Positions 25,301-33,527 of a stretch of 64,000 nt of DNA are shown piece after piece; within the stretch, counting starts at the first letter, position 1; every line of letters begins with the position of its first letter. The stretch covers positions 904,699 to 968,698 of the forward strand of contig NZ_BNAS01000002.1 in assembly GCF_014653785.1 (NCBI RefSeq), in the 5' to 3' direction. The notes beneath the pieces are model-generated. The model was not told the DNA's origin, ran no database searches, and saw only the letters and a list, made by a program, of their open reading frames with translations. The DNA comes from Promicromonospora soli. GTDB taxonomy: Bacteria; Actinomycetota; Actinomycetes; Actinomycetales; Cellulomonadaceae. The translations under genes were made by a program, and so were the position numbers.

Positions 25301-27356
25301 CGGCGAGTCGGGCACCGGATTCCTCAACACCGCCGAGCTGGTGTCGGGCGGCAACGTGGCCGAGGACGATGCGTGTGTCGAGGCGACCGTTCCGCAGATC
25401 GAGAAGACGGTGTCCTCCGAGCCCACGCCTATGGGCGGTGGGGAGTACGAGGTGGTCTACCAGATCGACGTCACCAACCCGCACGCCGGCGCCACCGAGT
25501 ATGACCTCGACGACGACCTGATGTACGGCGACGCGGTCACGGTGGTCGGTACGCCGACCGCCGAAGCGATCACCGGCGGACTGAGCTCGCTCGAGAACGA
25601 CTGGGACGCCTCGACGGAGACGTTGCTGATCCAGACCGACGAGCCGATCGACGCCGCCGCGGACGCGGACTCCCCGACGGTGCACTCCTACCTGGTGACC
25701 GTGCGGTTCACGGTCGACCTCGACGAGGTCACGGTCGAGAACAGCGACTGCACGCTGACCGACGGCGAGTCGGGGACCGGTCTGCTGAACTCGTCCAGCA
25801 TCGAGGTGGACGAGCAGACCTCCACGGACCAGGCGTGTCCCTCGATCCCGTTGATCGGCGTGTCCAAGACGGTTTCGGACGGTCCGGTCGCGAACGGTGA
25901 CGGCACCTGGACGATCACCTATGACGTGGTGGCGACGAACACCGGTGACGCTGACGGGGTGTACACGGCCACGGACATGATGACCGCAGACGGCGACCTC
26001 GTCGTCGAGTCGGGCACGATCGTGTCCGCTCCGGACGGGGTCACGGTGTCGGAGGACTGGACCGGTCTGGGTACCGATCAGAGCGACGCCGAGAACGTGA
26101 TCGCGGCGGATGTGGTTCTGCCGGCCGGGGGCACCCACACCTATCAGGTGGAGGTCGTCGTCTCCGTCGATGACGCCGATGGTGTTCCGATCCTCACCGA
26201 CTGCTCGGAGCTGGGTGAGGACGGTCCCGGTGGGCTGTCCAACATCGCCGAGGTCGAGCACAACGAGCTGACCGACGACGCCGAGGCGTGCGTCATGATC
26301 GCGTTCATCACGGTCGACAAGACGGTGAGCTCGGGTCCGACCCCGAACGGGGACGGGACCTGGACGGTGCTCTACGACATCGTCGCGGAGAACATCGGCG
26401 GGGCTGCTGGTGAGTACGAGCTGGCCGACCGCCTGCTCTTTGGTGAGGGCGTCGTGGTCGAGTCGGCCGACGTCGTGACCACCCCGGACGGGGTGGCCGA
26501 CCCGGCCGGGTGGACAGGTCAGGGCGCTGACCTCGCCGCGGCGGAGAACCAGGTCGCTACCGGCGTCACGCTCGACGCGGGCGGGGAGCACACCTACCAG
26601 GTGCAGGTCGTGGTCTCGCTCGACAGGGCGACTGTCACGCCGGACACCCTGATCTGCCCCGAGCCCGGTTCGGGCGATTCCGGTGGGCTGGCGAACTCGA
26701 CGGAGCTCACGCACAACGGTGAGGTCCAGGACGACGACGCGTGCGCCACCCTGCCGCTGATCGACATCACCAAGGAGGTTGTTGGTGACCCGGTCGCGGG
26801 CGAGGACGGTACGTGGACGGTGACCTACGAGATCACCGCGGTCAACGACGGCGCGGCCGAGGGTGTGTACACCCTGACCGACCGTCTGCGGTTCGGCGCC
26901 GGCATCACGGTCGACGAGGCCACGGTGACGGACACGCCCAGTGGCGTCACGGCACTCACGTCGTGGACGGGTCAGGGGGCGGTGCAGGCTTCGCCGGCGA
27001 ATGTTGTTGCCGACGGCGTCACCCTGGGGGCCGGCCAGACCCACACCTACCGGGTGCAGGTCCTGGCCACGGTGAACGAGTCTGGGACGAACCTGTCCGC
27101 GTTCACCTGCCCCGAGCCCGGGTTCGGTGAGCCGGGCGGGTTCGCCAACGTTGCCGGCATCGATCTCAACGACCTGACCGACTCCGCCGACGCCTGTGCA
27201 ACCCCGCTGGCGGACACGTCCCCGCCCGGGGATACGGCCCCGCCGCTGGCGCCAACCGGCGCTGACGTCGGCTGGCTGGTCGCGGGTACAGCACTCCTGC
27301 TGCTCCTCGGCGCAGCCGCAATGATCGTCGCCCGTCAGCGACGCTCCACCGACTGA
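22398..27356 (+). CDS. Large cell-wall-anchored surface protein with GEVED and DUF11-like repeats
   Basis: A 1,652-residue exported protein. The ATG at 22398 follows aaggggg. A basic N-terminus leads to a signal peptide (VVAGALAFALGGTGLAAAAA) with likely cleavage after AAA before DTAYE. A Glu/Ser/Pro-rich low-complexity segment lies at about 195-250. A GEVED-like domain (FGDAPDSYGTT, ELDDESDGQ, GGDEDGV and GEVEDYLV) is at about 685-855, and five DUF11-like Ig repeats run from about 855 to 1600. The C-terminus is LAPTG (27246-27260), a hydrophobic helix and RQRRSTD: a class E sortase-type LAXTG anchor. An adhesin or structural role is likely; no enzyme domain is seen. A GTG at 22371 is the alternative start. 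Confidence 0.9.
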   Translation: MRTGFPDRTGANGAGGRRPQRGGSARHGHSRPGTGTVRRVVAGALAFALGGTGLAAAAAVPAAADTAYEVTGQWEAGTPDTAGRGDVVNAVWRVNVNDDAPANDPVNDVTFTVTLEHGLFKELPDVCQTTDVDPASVISDDDATLTCNLGTVQPGAEVVVRTPVIADGETGVEITAVGEIDGEQAQLSPIAVVVAEEETSEDASPSAPKPSESAEPEPSDAPESEELPAQKSEVSESAEDPEPAAPEAEGPITPLSTNPTDTLIRVSQTFSAYVGPGENLDIAFEKVFDDVDGVDAVITVRGPDGSEVDCTVTDAEPAGSGCDWANLTSGTPGVWEIDFATAGGASADDQYAWDITVQTAVSVDVPGRVWSEHYWMTQQGTDSSADIGFWYLSEQGFLYDVEYDDYHGIDSLFTANATGNALDGTCVSAYESYDLIGPFADPEFYTPTDECGPPFRIFFEEPDSSMPATATTPDGTTWLNPELTLPSLENLDFAQDPVSDIREGEFTVDSTNFVGNASLQIDANNDGDYDDPVDRTIPFGVTADGNQTIPFDGIDGQGNPISLLDEIGARVLIDRVGEIHFTNFDVERRAGGVLVEALTGPAAGTPDATTIYWNDTNLLTADRDCLTPELDGVAGVDSSGGVHDWDCEPFASNANDGVNGSWGDQRWIDDWTFHQVELQDEMAIDEPHDFGDAPDSYGTTIGADGAFHGLYDGLTLGTELDDESDGQPSGDATADGGDEDGVAGPVYVAVGVDSTIEVTATNETDDPATLAGWVDLDNSGTFEPGELVTVPVPANSGTAAYSLSFPGGATATGDAFARFRLYAGTPGQIGEILPTGPAASGEVEDYLVQLYSDEVVKEPVGVPFANADGTHTVEFSITVTREGTGPDYDLSDVFTVGDSITLNEVTSANTEPGGITTLDNWDDASSTLEIVADEPIADGVTHEYLVTVNATIDGEAMSFDASDCSLTGGESGTGFLNTAELVSGGNVAEDDACVEATVPQIEKTVSSEPTPMGGGEYEVVYQIDVTNPHAGATEYDLDDDLMYGDAVTVVGTPTAEAITGGLSSLENDWDASTETLLIQTDEPIDAAADADSPTVHSYLVTVRFTVDLDEVTVENSDCTLTDGESGTGLLNSSSIEVDEQTSTDQACPSIPLIGVSKTVSDGPVANGDGTWTITYDVVATNTGDADGVYTATDMMTADGDLVVESGTIVSAPDGVTVSEDWTGLGTDQSDAENVIAADVVLPAGGTHTYQVEVVVSVDDADGVPILTDCSELGEDGPGGLSNIAEVEHNELTDDAEACVMIAFITVDKTVSSGPTPNGDGTWTVLYDIVAENIGGAAGEYELADRLLFGEGVVVESADVVTTPDGVADPAGWTGQGADLAAAENQVATGVTLDAGGEHTYQVQVVVSLDRATVTPDTLICPEPGSGDSGGLANSTELTHNGEVQDDDACATLPLIDITKEVVGDPVAGEDGTWTVTYEITAVNDGAAEGVYTLTDRLRFGAGITVDEATVTDTPSGVTALTSWTGQGAVQASPANVVADGVTLGAGQTHTYRVQVLATVNESGTNLSAFTCPEPGFGEPGGFANVAGIDLNDLTDSADACATPLADTSPPGDTAPPLAPTGADVGWLVAGTALLLLLGAAAMIVARQRRSTD
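24955..27200 (+). repeat. Five tandem DUF11-like repeats, about 450 bp each
   Basis: Repeat units begin at about 24958, 25396, 25846, 26302 and 26755. Each starts with a K-x-V module (EKTVSSEP, SKTVSDGP, DKTVSSGP, TKEVVGDP) and NGDGTWT-type strands, and ends with a cysteine-containing D-x-C block before the next unit. Repeats 1-2 share a distinct ending (GGESGTGFLNT and DGESGTGLLNS) and repeats 3-5 another (GPGGLSN, DSGGLAN and EPGGFAN), so two expansion events are likely. Confidence 0.75.
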
Positions 27357-27371
27357 CGTCCGACAGCGAAG

Positions 27372-27411
27372 GGCCCTGCCCACGACCGGTCATCCGGTCG
27401 TGGGCAGGGCC
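27372..27411 (+). terminator. 18-bp hairpin after the surface protein gene
   Basis: Perfect arms at 27372-27389 and 27394-27411 (ggccctgcccacgaccgg and complement) with a tcat loop, followed by a short T-containing tract. It lies 15 bp after the stop and isolates the surface protein from the thioredoxin/NHL gene. Confidence 0.85.
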
Positions 27412-27462
27412 TTCTGCAACACGCCCTACGGGACCAGATCGCTGCAATGCGAAACTGCTGTC

Positions 27463-29433
27463 ATGCCTGCTGCATCAACGAGCCTCCCCCGTGTCCGCGC
27501 GTCCGAGCTGGTCGGTCGCGGCTGGCTGAACACCGGCGGCCGCAGCGTGACGCTCGCGGAGCTGCGGGGCAAGGTTGTCGTCCTGGACTTCTGGACCTTC
27601 TGCTGCATCAACTGCCTGCACGTCCTCGACGAGCTGCGCGAGGTCGAGGAGCAGCACCGCGACGAGCTCGTCATCGTGGGCGTGCACTCGCCCAAGTTCG
27701 AGCACGAGGCCGATCCCGACGCGCTCGCCGCCGCCGTCGAGCGGTACGAGGTGCGGCACCCCGTCCTCGACGACCCGGAGCTGGTCACCTGGGGCGCGTA
27801 CACCGCGCGGGCCTGGCCCACGCTCGTGGTCATCGACCCCGAGGGGTACATCGTGGCGCAGATGGCGGGCGAGGGGCACGGCTCCGCGATCGCCGCGCTC
27901 GTCACCGACCTGATCGCCGAGCACTCGGCGAAGGGCACTCTGCACCGTGGTTCGGGACCCTACGTGGCGCCCGCTCCGGCGTCGGGCACGCTGCGGTTTC
28001 CCGCGAAGGCGCTCGCCCTGCCGAGCGGGAACCTCCTGGTCGCGGACGCCGGTCACCACTCCCTCGCCGAGCTGGCGCCGGATGGCGAGACGCTCGTGCG
28101 GCGCATCGGCTCGGGCGAGCGCGGCCTGGTCGACGGCGCACCGGACGAGGCGCGGTTCAGCGAGCCGAACGGCCTGTGCCTCGTGCCGGAGGACCTCGCG
28201 GCGAGCCTTGGATACGACGTCGTGGTCGCCGACACGGTCAACCACGCACTGCGCGGGGTGCGTCTGTCCGACGGCTCCGTCTTCACCGTTGCGGGCACGG
28301 GCCAGCAGTTCATGGTCGGCGGCCAGGAGAACGTCGGCGGACGCGGCAGCGAGCCCCTGGCGCCCTACGAGCCCGGCGCCGCCGTCGCGCCGCTCGCCCT
28401 GCGCCTCAGCTCCCCGTGGGACGTCGCGTGGTCGGCGGTGCGCGGCGCCTTCGTCGTGGCGATGGCCGGCAACCACACCCTGTGGGAAGCGGACCTGCTC
28501 CAGGGTTCAGCGAGCCTGCTGGCCGGCACCATGAACGAGGGCCTCGAGGACGGCCCGGGTGACAGCGCCTGGTTCGCCCAGACCTCTGGCGTAGTGCAGT
28601 CCGTCGACGCCGACGGCAGGGCCGACGGGCACCTGTGGATAGCCGACTCCGAGACGTCGTCGCTGCGCCGCGTCGAGCTGTCCGACGGTGCCGACGGCAC
28701 GCCCGCCGCGACGATCACCACCGTCGTCGGCCAGGGGCTCTTCGACTTCGGGCACCGGGACGGCGCGGCCGAGCAGGCGCTGCTGCAGCACCCGCTCGGC
28801 GTGGCCACGCTGCCCGACGGCTCCGTCGTCGTCGCCGACACGTACAACGGGGCGCTGCGCCGGTACGACCCCGCCTCCGGCGAGGTGACGACCTTGGCGA
28901 AGGACCTGGCCGAGCCGTCGGACGTGCTCGTCGAGGTAGCGGCCGGCGCCGTGCACCTGCTGGTCGTGGAGTCGGCGGCCCACCGGCTCACGCGGATCGC
29001 GCTCCCGGCGAGCCTCGCCGGCGAGGTGCTCGACGGCGGCGCGCACCGGGTCGCCCGGCCCGCGACCGACGTCGGCGCCGGGGCGCTCCGGCTGGACGTG
29101 CCGTTTGCGCCCGCGCCGGGCCAGAAGCTCGACGACCGCTGGGGACCGTCGACGTCGCTCCAGGTCAGCGCCACCCCGCCAGGGCTGCTGCTGTCGGGGG
29201 CGGGAGACGGGACCGACCTGTTCCGGGACCTGGTGATCAACCCCGAGGTGACCGAGGGCGTGCTGCACGTGACCGCGAAGGCGGCGTCGTGCGACGAGGT
29301 GCCGCTGCTGCCGAACGGCGAGCCGGACCCCGACGTGTTCCCGGCCTGTCACGTGGCGCAGCAGGACTGGGGCGTCCCGGTCCGCGTGGTGCCGGACGGC
29401 GGTGCCGAGCTGACGCTCCCGCTGCGGGGCTAG
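27463..29433 (+). CDS. Thioredoxin-like/NHL-repeat protein (NHLRC2-type)
   Basis: A 656-residue protein. The N-terminal 160 residues are a thioredoxin fold with the redox motif FCCINCLHV (CINC) and the cis-proline region ARAWPTLVVIDPEG. The rest is an NHL beta-propeller with units such as GNLLVADAGHHSLAEL, DVVVADTVNHALRGV, HLWIADSETSSLRRV and SVVVADTYNGALRRY, plus a small C-terminal beta domain. This architecture matches NHLRC2-like proteins, whose bacterial role is not settled. ATG 27463 is chosen from the domain start. It has no signal peptide, so it should be cytoplasmic. It is convergent with the HAD gene, with 13 bp between stops. Confidence 0.87.
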   Translation: MPAASTSLPRVRASELVGRGWLNTGGRSVTLAELRGKVVVLDFWTFCCINCLHVLDELREVEEQHRDELVIVGVHSPKFEHEADPDALAAAVERYEVRHPVLDDPELVTWGAYTARAWPTLVVIDPEGYIVAQMAGEGHGSAIAALVTDLIAEHSAKGTLHRGSGPYVAPAPASGTLRFPAKALALPSGNLLVADAGHHSLAELAPDGETLVRRIGSGERGLVDGAPDEARFSEPNGLCLVPEDLAASLGYDVVVADTVNHALRGVRLSDGSVFTVAGTGQQFMVGGQENVGGRGSEPLAPYEPGAAVAPLALRLSSPWDVAWSAVRGAFVVAMAGNHTLWEADLLQGSASLLAGTMNEGLEDGPGDSAWFAQTSGVVQSVDADGRADGHLWIADSETSSLRRVELSDGADGTPAATITTVVGQGLFDFGHRDGAAEQALLQHPLGVATLPDGSVVVADTYNGALRRYDPASGEVTTLAKDLAEPSDVLVEVAAGAVHLLVVESAAHRLTRIALPASLAGEVLDGGAHRVARPATDVGAGALRLDVPFAPAPGQKLDDRWGPSTSLQVSATPPGLLLSGAGDGTDLFRDLVINPEVTEGVLHVTAKAASCDEVPLLPNGEPDPDVFPACHVAQQDWGVPVRVVPDGGAELTLPLRG

Positions 29434-29446
29434 CTACCAGCCAGAC

Positions 29447-30091
29447 TCAGCCGGCGAGCACCCCGGGCAGCTCGGTCAGTGAATCGATGACCGTCGCCCG
29501 CGCGGCCTCCGGCCGGAGCGCGTGCAGGTAGCCCCACGGGCCGCGGCGGAGCAGGATCGGCCGCATCCCTGCGTCGGCGGCGGGCAGCACGTCGTTGTCG
29601 AGCCGGTCGCCGACGTAGGCGATCTCCTCCGGCTCCACGCCCGAGAGCGCGGCGACCTTGGCGAAGAATCCCGGTTCGGGCTTCTGCACCCCCCACTCGT
29701 CCGAGGTGCGGATCGCGCTCGCCGGCAGGCTCATCGCCTCCAGCGCGGCACGCGCCTCCGGCGGCTGGTTCCCGGCGATGACGACGTCGAAGCCCGCCTC
29801 GCGCAGTGCTCTCAGGGCGGGGCGGACGTCGGGGTAGAGGTCGTCGGCGTCGAACCCGTTGCGCAGGCCGTCCGGGTCGTCCTGCGCCCAGCGGGCGATC
29901 TCGGCCTCGAAGTCCAGCCCCGGCCGGACCATCTCGAACGCGTCCCGGTGCGGCAGGTCGAGGGCGGCGCAGCCGCCGAGCAGGCCGAGGAACGTGAGCG
30001 GCGGGACGCCCAGCCGCTCGGCCCAGCGGAGCCAGATCCGGGACTCGTCGATGAGCGTCTCTCCGACGTCGAACACCACTGTGCGCACCAT
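29447..30091 (-). CDS. HAD-superfamily hydrolase
   Basis: A 214-residue HAD phosphatase. Motif I is VVFDVGETLID, in which the usual second Asp position is held by Glu. Motif II is VVIAGNQPP, motif III includes WGVQKPEPGFF and motif IV is IAYVGDRLDNDVLPA. The GETL variant is known in several HAD subgroups, and the nucleophile Asp is present. The substrate is unknown. It lies downstream of the PTS EIIA gene on the same strand with a 73-bp gap. Confidence 0.85.
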   Translation of the reverse strand: MVRTVVFDVGETLIDESRIWLRWAERLGVPPLTFLGLLGGCAALDLPHRDAFEMVRPGLDFEAEIARWAQDDPDGLRNGFDADDLYPDVRPALRALREAGFDVVIAGNQPPEARAALEAMSLPASAIRTSDEWGVQKPEPGFFAKVAALSGVEPEEIAYVGDRLDNDVLPAADAGMRPILLRRGPWGYLHALRPEAARATVIDSLTELPGVLAG

Positions 30092-30164
30092 GAGCCCGAC
30101 CCTAGGGCGTGTCGGACCGACAGGTCACCCGGGCGTCCGACGCGCCCGAGGCACGCGACCGGCC

Positions 30165-30707
30165 TCACGCCAGGTGGAACAGGGCGTCTCCCGCCTGGAC
30201 CCGCGTGCCCGGGCGGACCAGCTCCTCGAGGGTGCCGGGGCCCAGGTCCAGGGCGACGACGGGCACCAGGGGCGAGCGGCCGCCGTCGGACACCGCGACG
30301 GGGGACCAGGCGACGAGGTCCTGGCCGGCCGTGACGGTGTCGCCCTCGGCGACGAGCAGGGTGAAGCCGTCGCCCTTCAGCTGGACCGTGTCGATGCCGA
30401 GGTGGACCAGGACGCCCCGGCCCGCCGCGGGCGCCGCTTGTGCAGGCGACACGCCGGCGGGCGCTCCGGCAGCGGCCCCGTCCGGCCCGGGCGGATCCGC
30501 GGGCGGCGCCAGCAGGACAAACGCGTGCGGGTGCAGCTTCACCACGACGCCGGCGCACGGCGCGACGACGCGCCTGCCGAGCTCGGGGTCGGGATCGACG
30601 GCGAGACCTGGGCCGACGATGCTCTCTGCGAAGACGGGATCGGGCACGTCGCGCATCGCGACCACCCGTCCTGCGACGGGGGATCCGACGATCAGGGCCT
30701 CGGCCAT
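30165..30707 (-). CDS. crr: PTS glucose-type EIIA component
   Basis: EIIA(Glc)-like phosphocarrier, 180 residues. The phospho-acceptor is His102 in VLVHLGIDTVQLKG. The supporting histidine is His61 in KLHPHAF. These are 41 residues apart, whereas E. coli IIA(Glc) has them 15 apart. The difference is a Pro/Ala/Gly-rich insertion at about residues 67-97. The rest of the fold (SPVAGRVV, VFAESIVGPG, VVAPCAGVV and AGDALFHL) is intact. It is encoded divergently from ptsI with 180 bp between starts, and no IIB/IIC domain is attached or adjacent. It therefore probably serves separately encoded sugar permeases or a regulatory function. Confidence 0.92.
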   Translation of the reverse strand: MAEALIVGSPVAGRVVAMRDVPDPVFAESIVGPGLAVDPDPELGRRVVAPCAGVVVKLHPHAFVLLAPPADPPGPDGAAAGAPAGVSPAQAAPAAGRGVLVHLGIDTVQLKGDGFTLLVAEGDTVTAGQDLVAWSPVAVSDGGRSPLVPVVALDLGPGTLEELVRPGTRVQAGDALFHLA

Positions 30708-30887
30708 GGGGTCATCTTGTCAGATCGCCGACCCCCACGAGGTCGGCCCTTTGCCTTGAGCGCCTCGAGATCGGTCCGCGCCGTCCCGGCCCGCCGAGCC
30801 GCGCCGGCAACCGAGCCTCGCCCGGCCGGGCGGTCGCGTGTAACGTTCCGAGCGCACTCGACGACGAGCCTTAGGGGAGCGTACGTG

Positions 30888-32537
30888 ATGACGAGCGAGA
30901 GGCTCACGGGGGTCCCGGCGAGCCCAGGTCGCGCAGTGGGGGTCGTGGTGCGGATGCCGGCCCGCGTCCCGGAGCCGAGCACGAGTCGCCTGTCGGGCTC
31001 CGCGGACGCCGCCGTCCGCGCGGTCAAGGAGGCCGCCGCCCAGGTGGAGGCGGACCTCGCGGAGCGTGCCGGTCGCGCGTCGGGCACGGCTGCCGACGTC
31101 CTCGCGGTCACCGCGGCCATGGCCGCCGACCCGACTCTCGTCGCAGCCGCCGCCCGCCGCGTCCGGGAGGACCGCCTCACCCCGGAGCGCGCGGTGTGGG
31201 ACGCCGCGGGCTCCGTCGCGACCCAGCTCGAGGCGCTCGGCCCGCCCATGTCGGAGCGCGCCCGCGACGTACGGGACGTGCGGGACCGCATAGTCGCCGC
31301 CCTCACGGGCGCGGTCCCGCCCGGCGTTCCCGACCCGGGGCACCCGTTCGTCCTGGTCGCGAGCGACCTCGCCCCGGCGGACACAGCGATGCTCGACCCC
31401 GCGGTGGTCACCGCGATCGTCACGGCGCGCGGCGGCCCCACCTCGCACATGGCGATCCTGGCCCGGGCCCTCGGCATCCCGGCCGTCGTGGCGCTGCCCG
31501 GTGCGACCGACCTCGCCGACGGCGAGGAGGTCGTGGTGGACGGCATGGCCGGCACGGTCGTGCGCGCCCCTACCGCGGACGACGTGGAGGGGGCCCGACG
31601 CCGGGTCACCGCCGCCACGTTCGACGGCCGTGGCATGACCCGCGACGGGACCGAGGTGGAGCTGGTGGCGAATGTCGCCGACCCCGCGGCGGCAGAGGCC
31701 GCGGCGGCCGCCGGCGCGCGGGGCGTGGGCCTGTTCCGCACCGAGTTCTGCTTCCTGGGCCGGGGCGAGGAGCCCAGCATCGAGGAGCAGGTGACCGCAT
31801 ACCGGGCGGTGCTGTCCCACTTCCCGGACCGTCGCGTGGTGGTCCGCACGCTCGACGCAGGGGCCGACAAGCCGCTGCGGTTCCTCACGCCCGAGCACGA
31901 GGACAACCCGGCGCTCGGCGTGCGTGGGCTGCGCACCGCCGTCGCGCACCCGGACGTGCTGGACCGGCAGCTGGACGCGATAGCGCAGGCGGCCGCCGCG
32001 GAGTCGGCCGAGGTCTGGGTGATGGCGCCGATGGTCGCCACCGTCGACGAAGCCCGCGACTTCGCTGCGGCGTGCGCGGCGCACGGCCTCGAGCAGTCGG
32101 GAGTCATGATCGAGACCCCGGCCGCCGCGCTGCAGGCGCGGCACCTGCTGGCGGAGGTGTCGTTCGCGAGCCTGGGCACCAACGACCTCACGCAGTACAC
32201 GATGGCGGCCGACCGCGACCTGGCCGGCGTGGCCGCCCTGTCCACCCCGTGGCAGCCCGCCGTCCTGGAGCTCGTCCGGGTGGCGTGCGAGGGCGGGGCG
32301 ATGCATGGTGCTCCCGTGGGCGTGTGCGGCGAGGCGGCGGCTGATCCCCTCCTCGCGCCCGTCCTGGTGGGGCTGGGCGTAACGTCTCTGTCTATGACAC
32401 CCCGCGCGCTGGCCGACGTCGCGAGCACCCTCGCTGGCGTGTCCCGCGACGAGTGCGCGGAGCTGGCACGGACAGTTCTCGAGTGCTCGACGGCGCAGGC
32501 CGCGCGCGACGCGGTACGGGAACGTCTCCTCACCTGA
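30888..32537 (+). CDS. ptsI: PEP-protein phosphotransferase (PTS enzyme I)
   Basis: Enzyme I takes the phosphoryl group from phosphoenolpyruvate and passes it to HPr. The active His is residue 187 in GGPTSHMAILARALGIPAVV. The C-terminal PEP-binding barrel has GVGLFRTEFCFLGR, RTLDAGADKPLRFL, NPALGVRGLR, SFASLGTNDLTQYT and VGVCGEAA with its conserved Cys. At 549 residues the length is normal. The frame stays open far upstream, but ATG 30888 begins the family N-terminus (LTGVPASPGRAVG) and follows an aggggag site. No HPr gene is in the window. It is divergent from crr. Confidence 0.95.
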   Translation: MTSERLTGVPASPGRAVGVVVRMPARVPEPSTSRLSGSADAAVRAVKEAAAQVEADLAERAGRASGTAADVLAVTAAMAADPTLVAAAARRVREDRLTPERAVWDAAGSVATQLEALGPPMSERARDVRDVRDRIVAALTGAVPPGVPDPGHPFVLVASDLAPADTAMLDPAVVTAIVTARGGPTSHMAILARALGIPAVVALPGATDLADGEEVVVDGMAGTVVRAPTADDVEGARRRVTAATFDGRGMTRDGTEVELVANVADPAAAEAAAAAGARGVGLFRTEFCFLGRGEEPSIEEQVTAYRAVLSHFPDRRVVVRTLDAGADKPLRFLTPEHEDNPALGVRGLRTAVAHPDVLDRQLDAIAQAAAAESAEVWVMAPMVATVDEARDFAAACAAHGLEQSGVMIETPAAALQARHLLAEVSFASLGTNDLTQYTMAADRDLAGVAALSTPWQPAVLELVRVACEGGAMHGAPVGVCGEAAADPLLAPVLVGLGVTSLSMTPRALADVASTLAGVSRDECAELARTVLECSTAQAARDAVRERLLT

Positions 32538-32595
32538 ACCTCATCTGAACCCATAGGTCACATCACAGTCACGTAGGCGCTTTAAGGTGGCCCGC

Positions 32596-33474
32596 ATGCA
32601 CGAACCGATCCGGACCGAACCGCAGGAGCCCCCCGCACCCGATGTGCAGGTGACGCTCTCGACGGCGTCGGTCTTCCCCCGTCGTGTCCCGTTGGCCTTC
32701 GAGTCGGCGGCCGAGCTCGGCTACGACGGCGTCGAGGTCATGATCTGGTCCGAGGAGGTCACCCAGAACCCGCGCTCCCTGGCGAAGCTCGCCGCCGACA
32801 CCGGTATGCCGGTGCGATCGGTGCACGCGCCGACTCTGCTGGTGAGCCAGCGGGTCTGGGGCCGGTCCCCGGTCGCGAAGCTGGAGCGGACCACCGACAT
32901 GGCCCTCGAGCTCGGAGCCGAGACGGTGGTGGTGCACCCGCCGTTCCGCTGGCAGTACAAGTACGCGCGGCAGTTCCAGGACCAGGTGCGCGCGCTGAGC
33001 GAGACGACGGGCATCACGATCGCCGTCGAGAACATGTATCCGTGGCGCGGCGGCCGGCGGGAGTTCCAGGCCTACCTGCCCGGCTGGGACCCGGCGGACC
33101 ACGACTACGACGCCGTGACCCTCGACCTGTCCCACGCGAGCGTCGCGCAGCAGGACGCGCTGACGCTGCTCCACACGTTCGGCGACCGCCTGCGGCACGT
33201 GCACCTCGCGGACGGCAACCACGGCCCGCGGGACGAGCACCTGGTGCCCGGCCGCGGCAGCATGCAGGCCGAGAAGGTGCTCCAGGAGCTGGTGGCGCGC
33301 CGCTGGAGCGGCGACGTCTGTGTGGAGATCTCGACCCGCGCGGCGCGCACGGCCGCCGAGCGCCACGACGACCTGGCCGCCTCGCTCCAGTTCGCGCGGG
33401 CCTACCTGTCGCCGACGCCGCGCGAGTTCCACACTCCGCCCGGGGTGCACCACCGGGCCCACGACGCCTGGTAG
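32596..33474 (+). CDS. Sugar phosphate isomerase/epimerase-like TIM-barrel protein
   Basis: A 292-residue protein of the xylose-isomerase-like/AP-endonuclease-2 barrel fold. Metal-site residues are seen in ELGYDGVEVMIWSEE, VRSVHAPT, ETVVVHPPFRWQ, ITIAVENMYPW, VTLDLSHASVAQQD, LRHVHLADGNHG and the final VCVEIST. The reaction is not assignable; related proteins include inositol catabolism enzymes and AP endonucleases. The start is placed at ATG 32596 because aaggtgg lies just before it; a GTG three codons upstream is possible. Confidence 0.85.
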   Translation: MHEPIRTEPQEPPAPDVQVTLSTASVFPRRVPLAFESAAELGYDGVEVMIWSEEVTQNPRSLAKLAADTGMPVRSVHAPTLLVSQRVWGRSPVAKLERTTDMALELGAETVVVHPPFRWQYKYARQFQDQVRALSETTGITIAVENMYPWRGGRREFQAYLPGWDPADHDYDAVTLDLSHASVAQQDALTLLHTFGDRLRHVHLADGNHGPRDEHLVPGRGSMQAEKVLQELVARRWSGDVCVEISTRAARTAAERHDDLAASLQFARAYLSPTPREFHTPPGVHHRAHDAW

Positions 33475-33527
33475 TACGTTCTGTGACCTTGGTCTCGAAT
33501 GGGTTCGAATCTGCTCCTCGACGCGGT

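Noticed and set aside
23091..27383. Open frame of 1,430 codons antisense to the surface protein gene
   Set aside because: It is a high-GC shadow: rich in Arg/Val/His without domains, while the sense frame has a signal peptide, repeats and an LAXTG anchor.
30750..30785. Second copy of the 2259-2316 palindrome
   Set aside because: Only short words match in a different arrangement; too weak to annotate as a repeat.
29859..30887. Upstream extension of ptsI by 343 codons
   Set aside because: It runs antisense to the HAD and EIIA genes and lacks family similarity; EI proteins start at the conserved segment after 30888.
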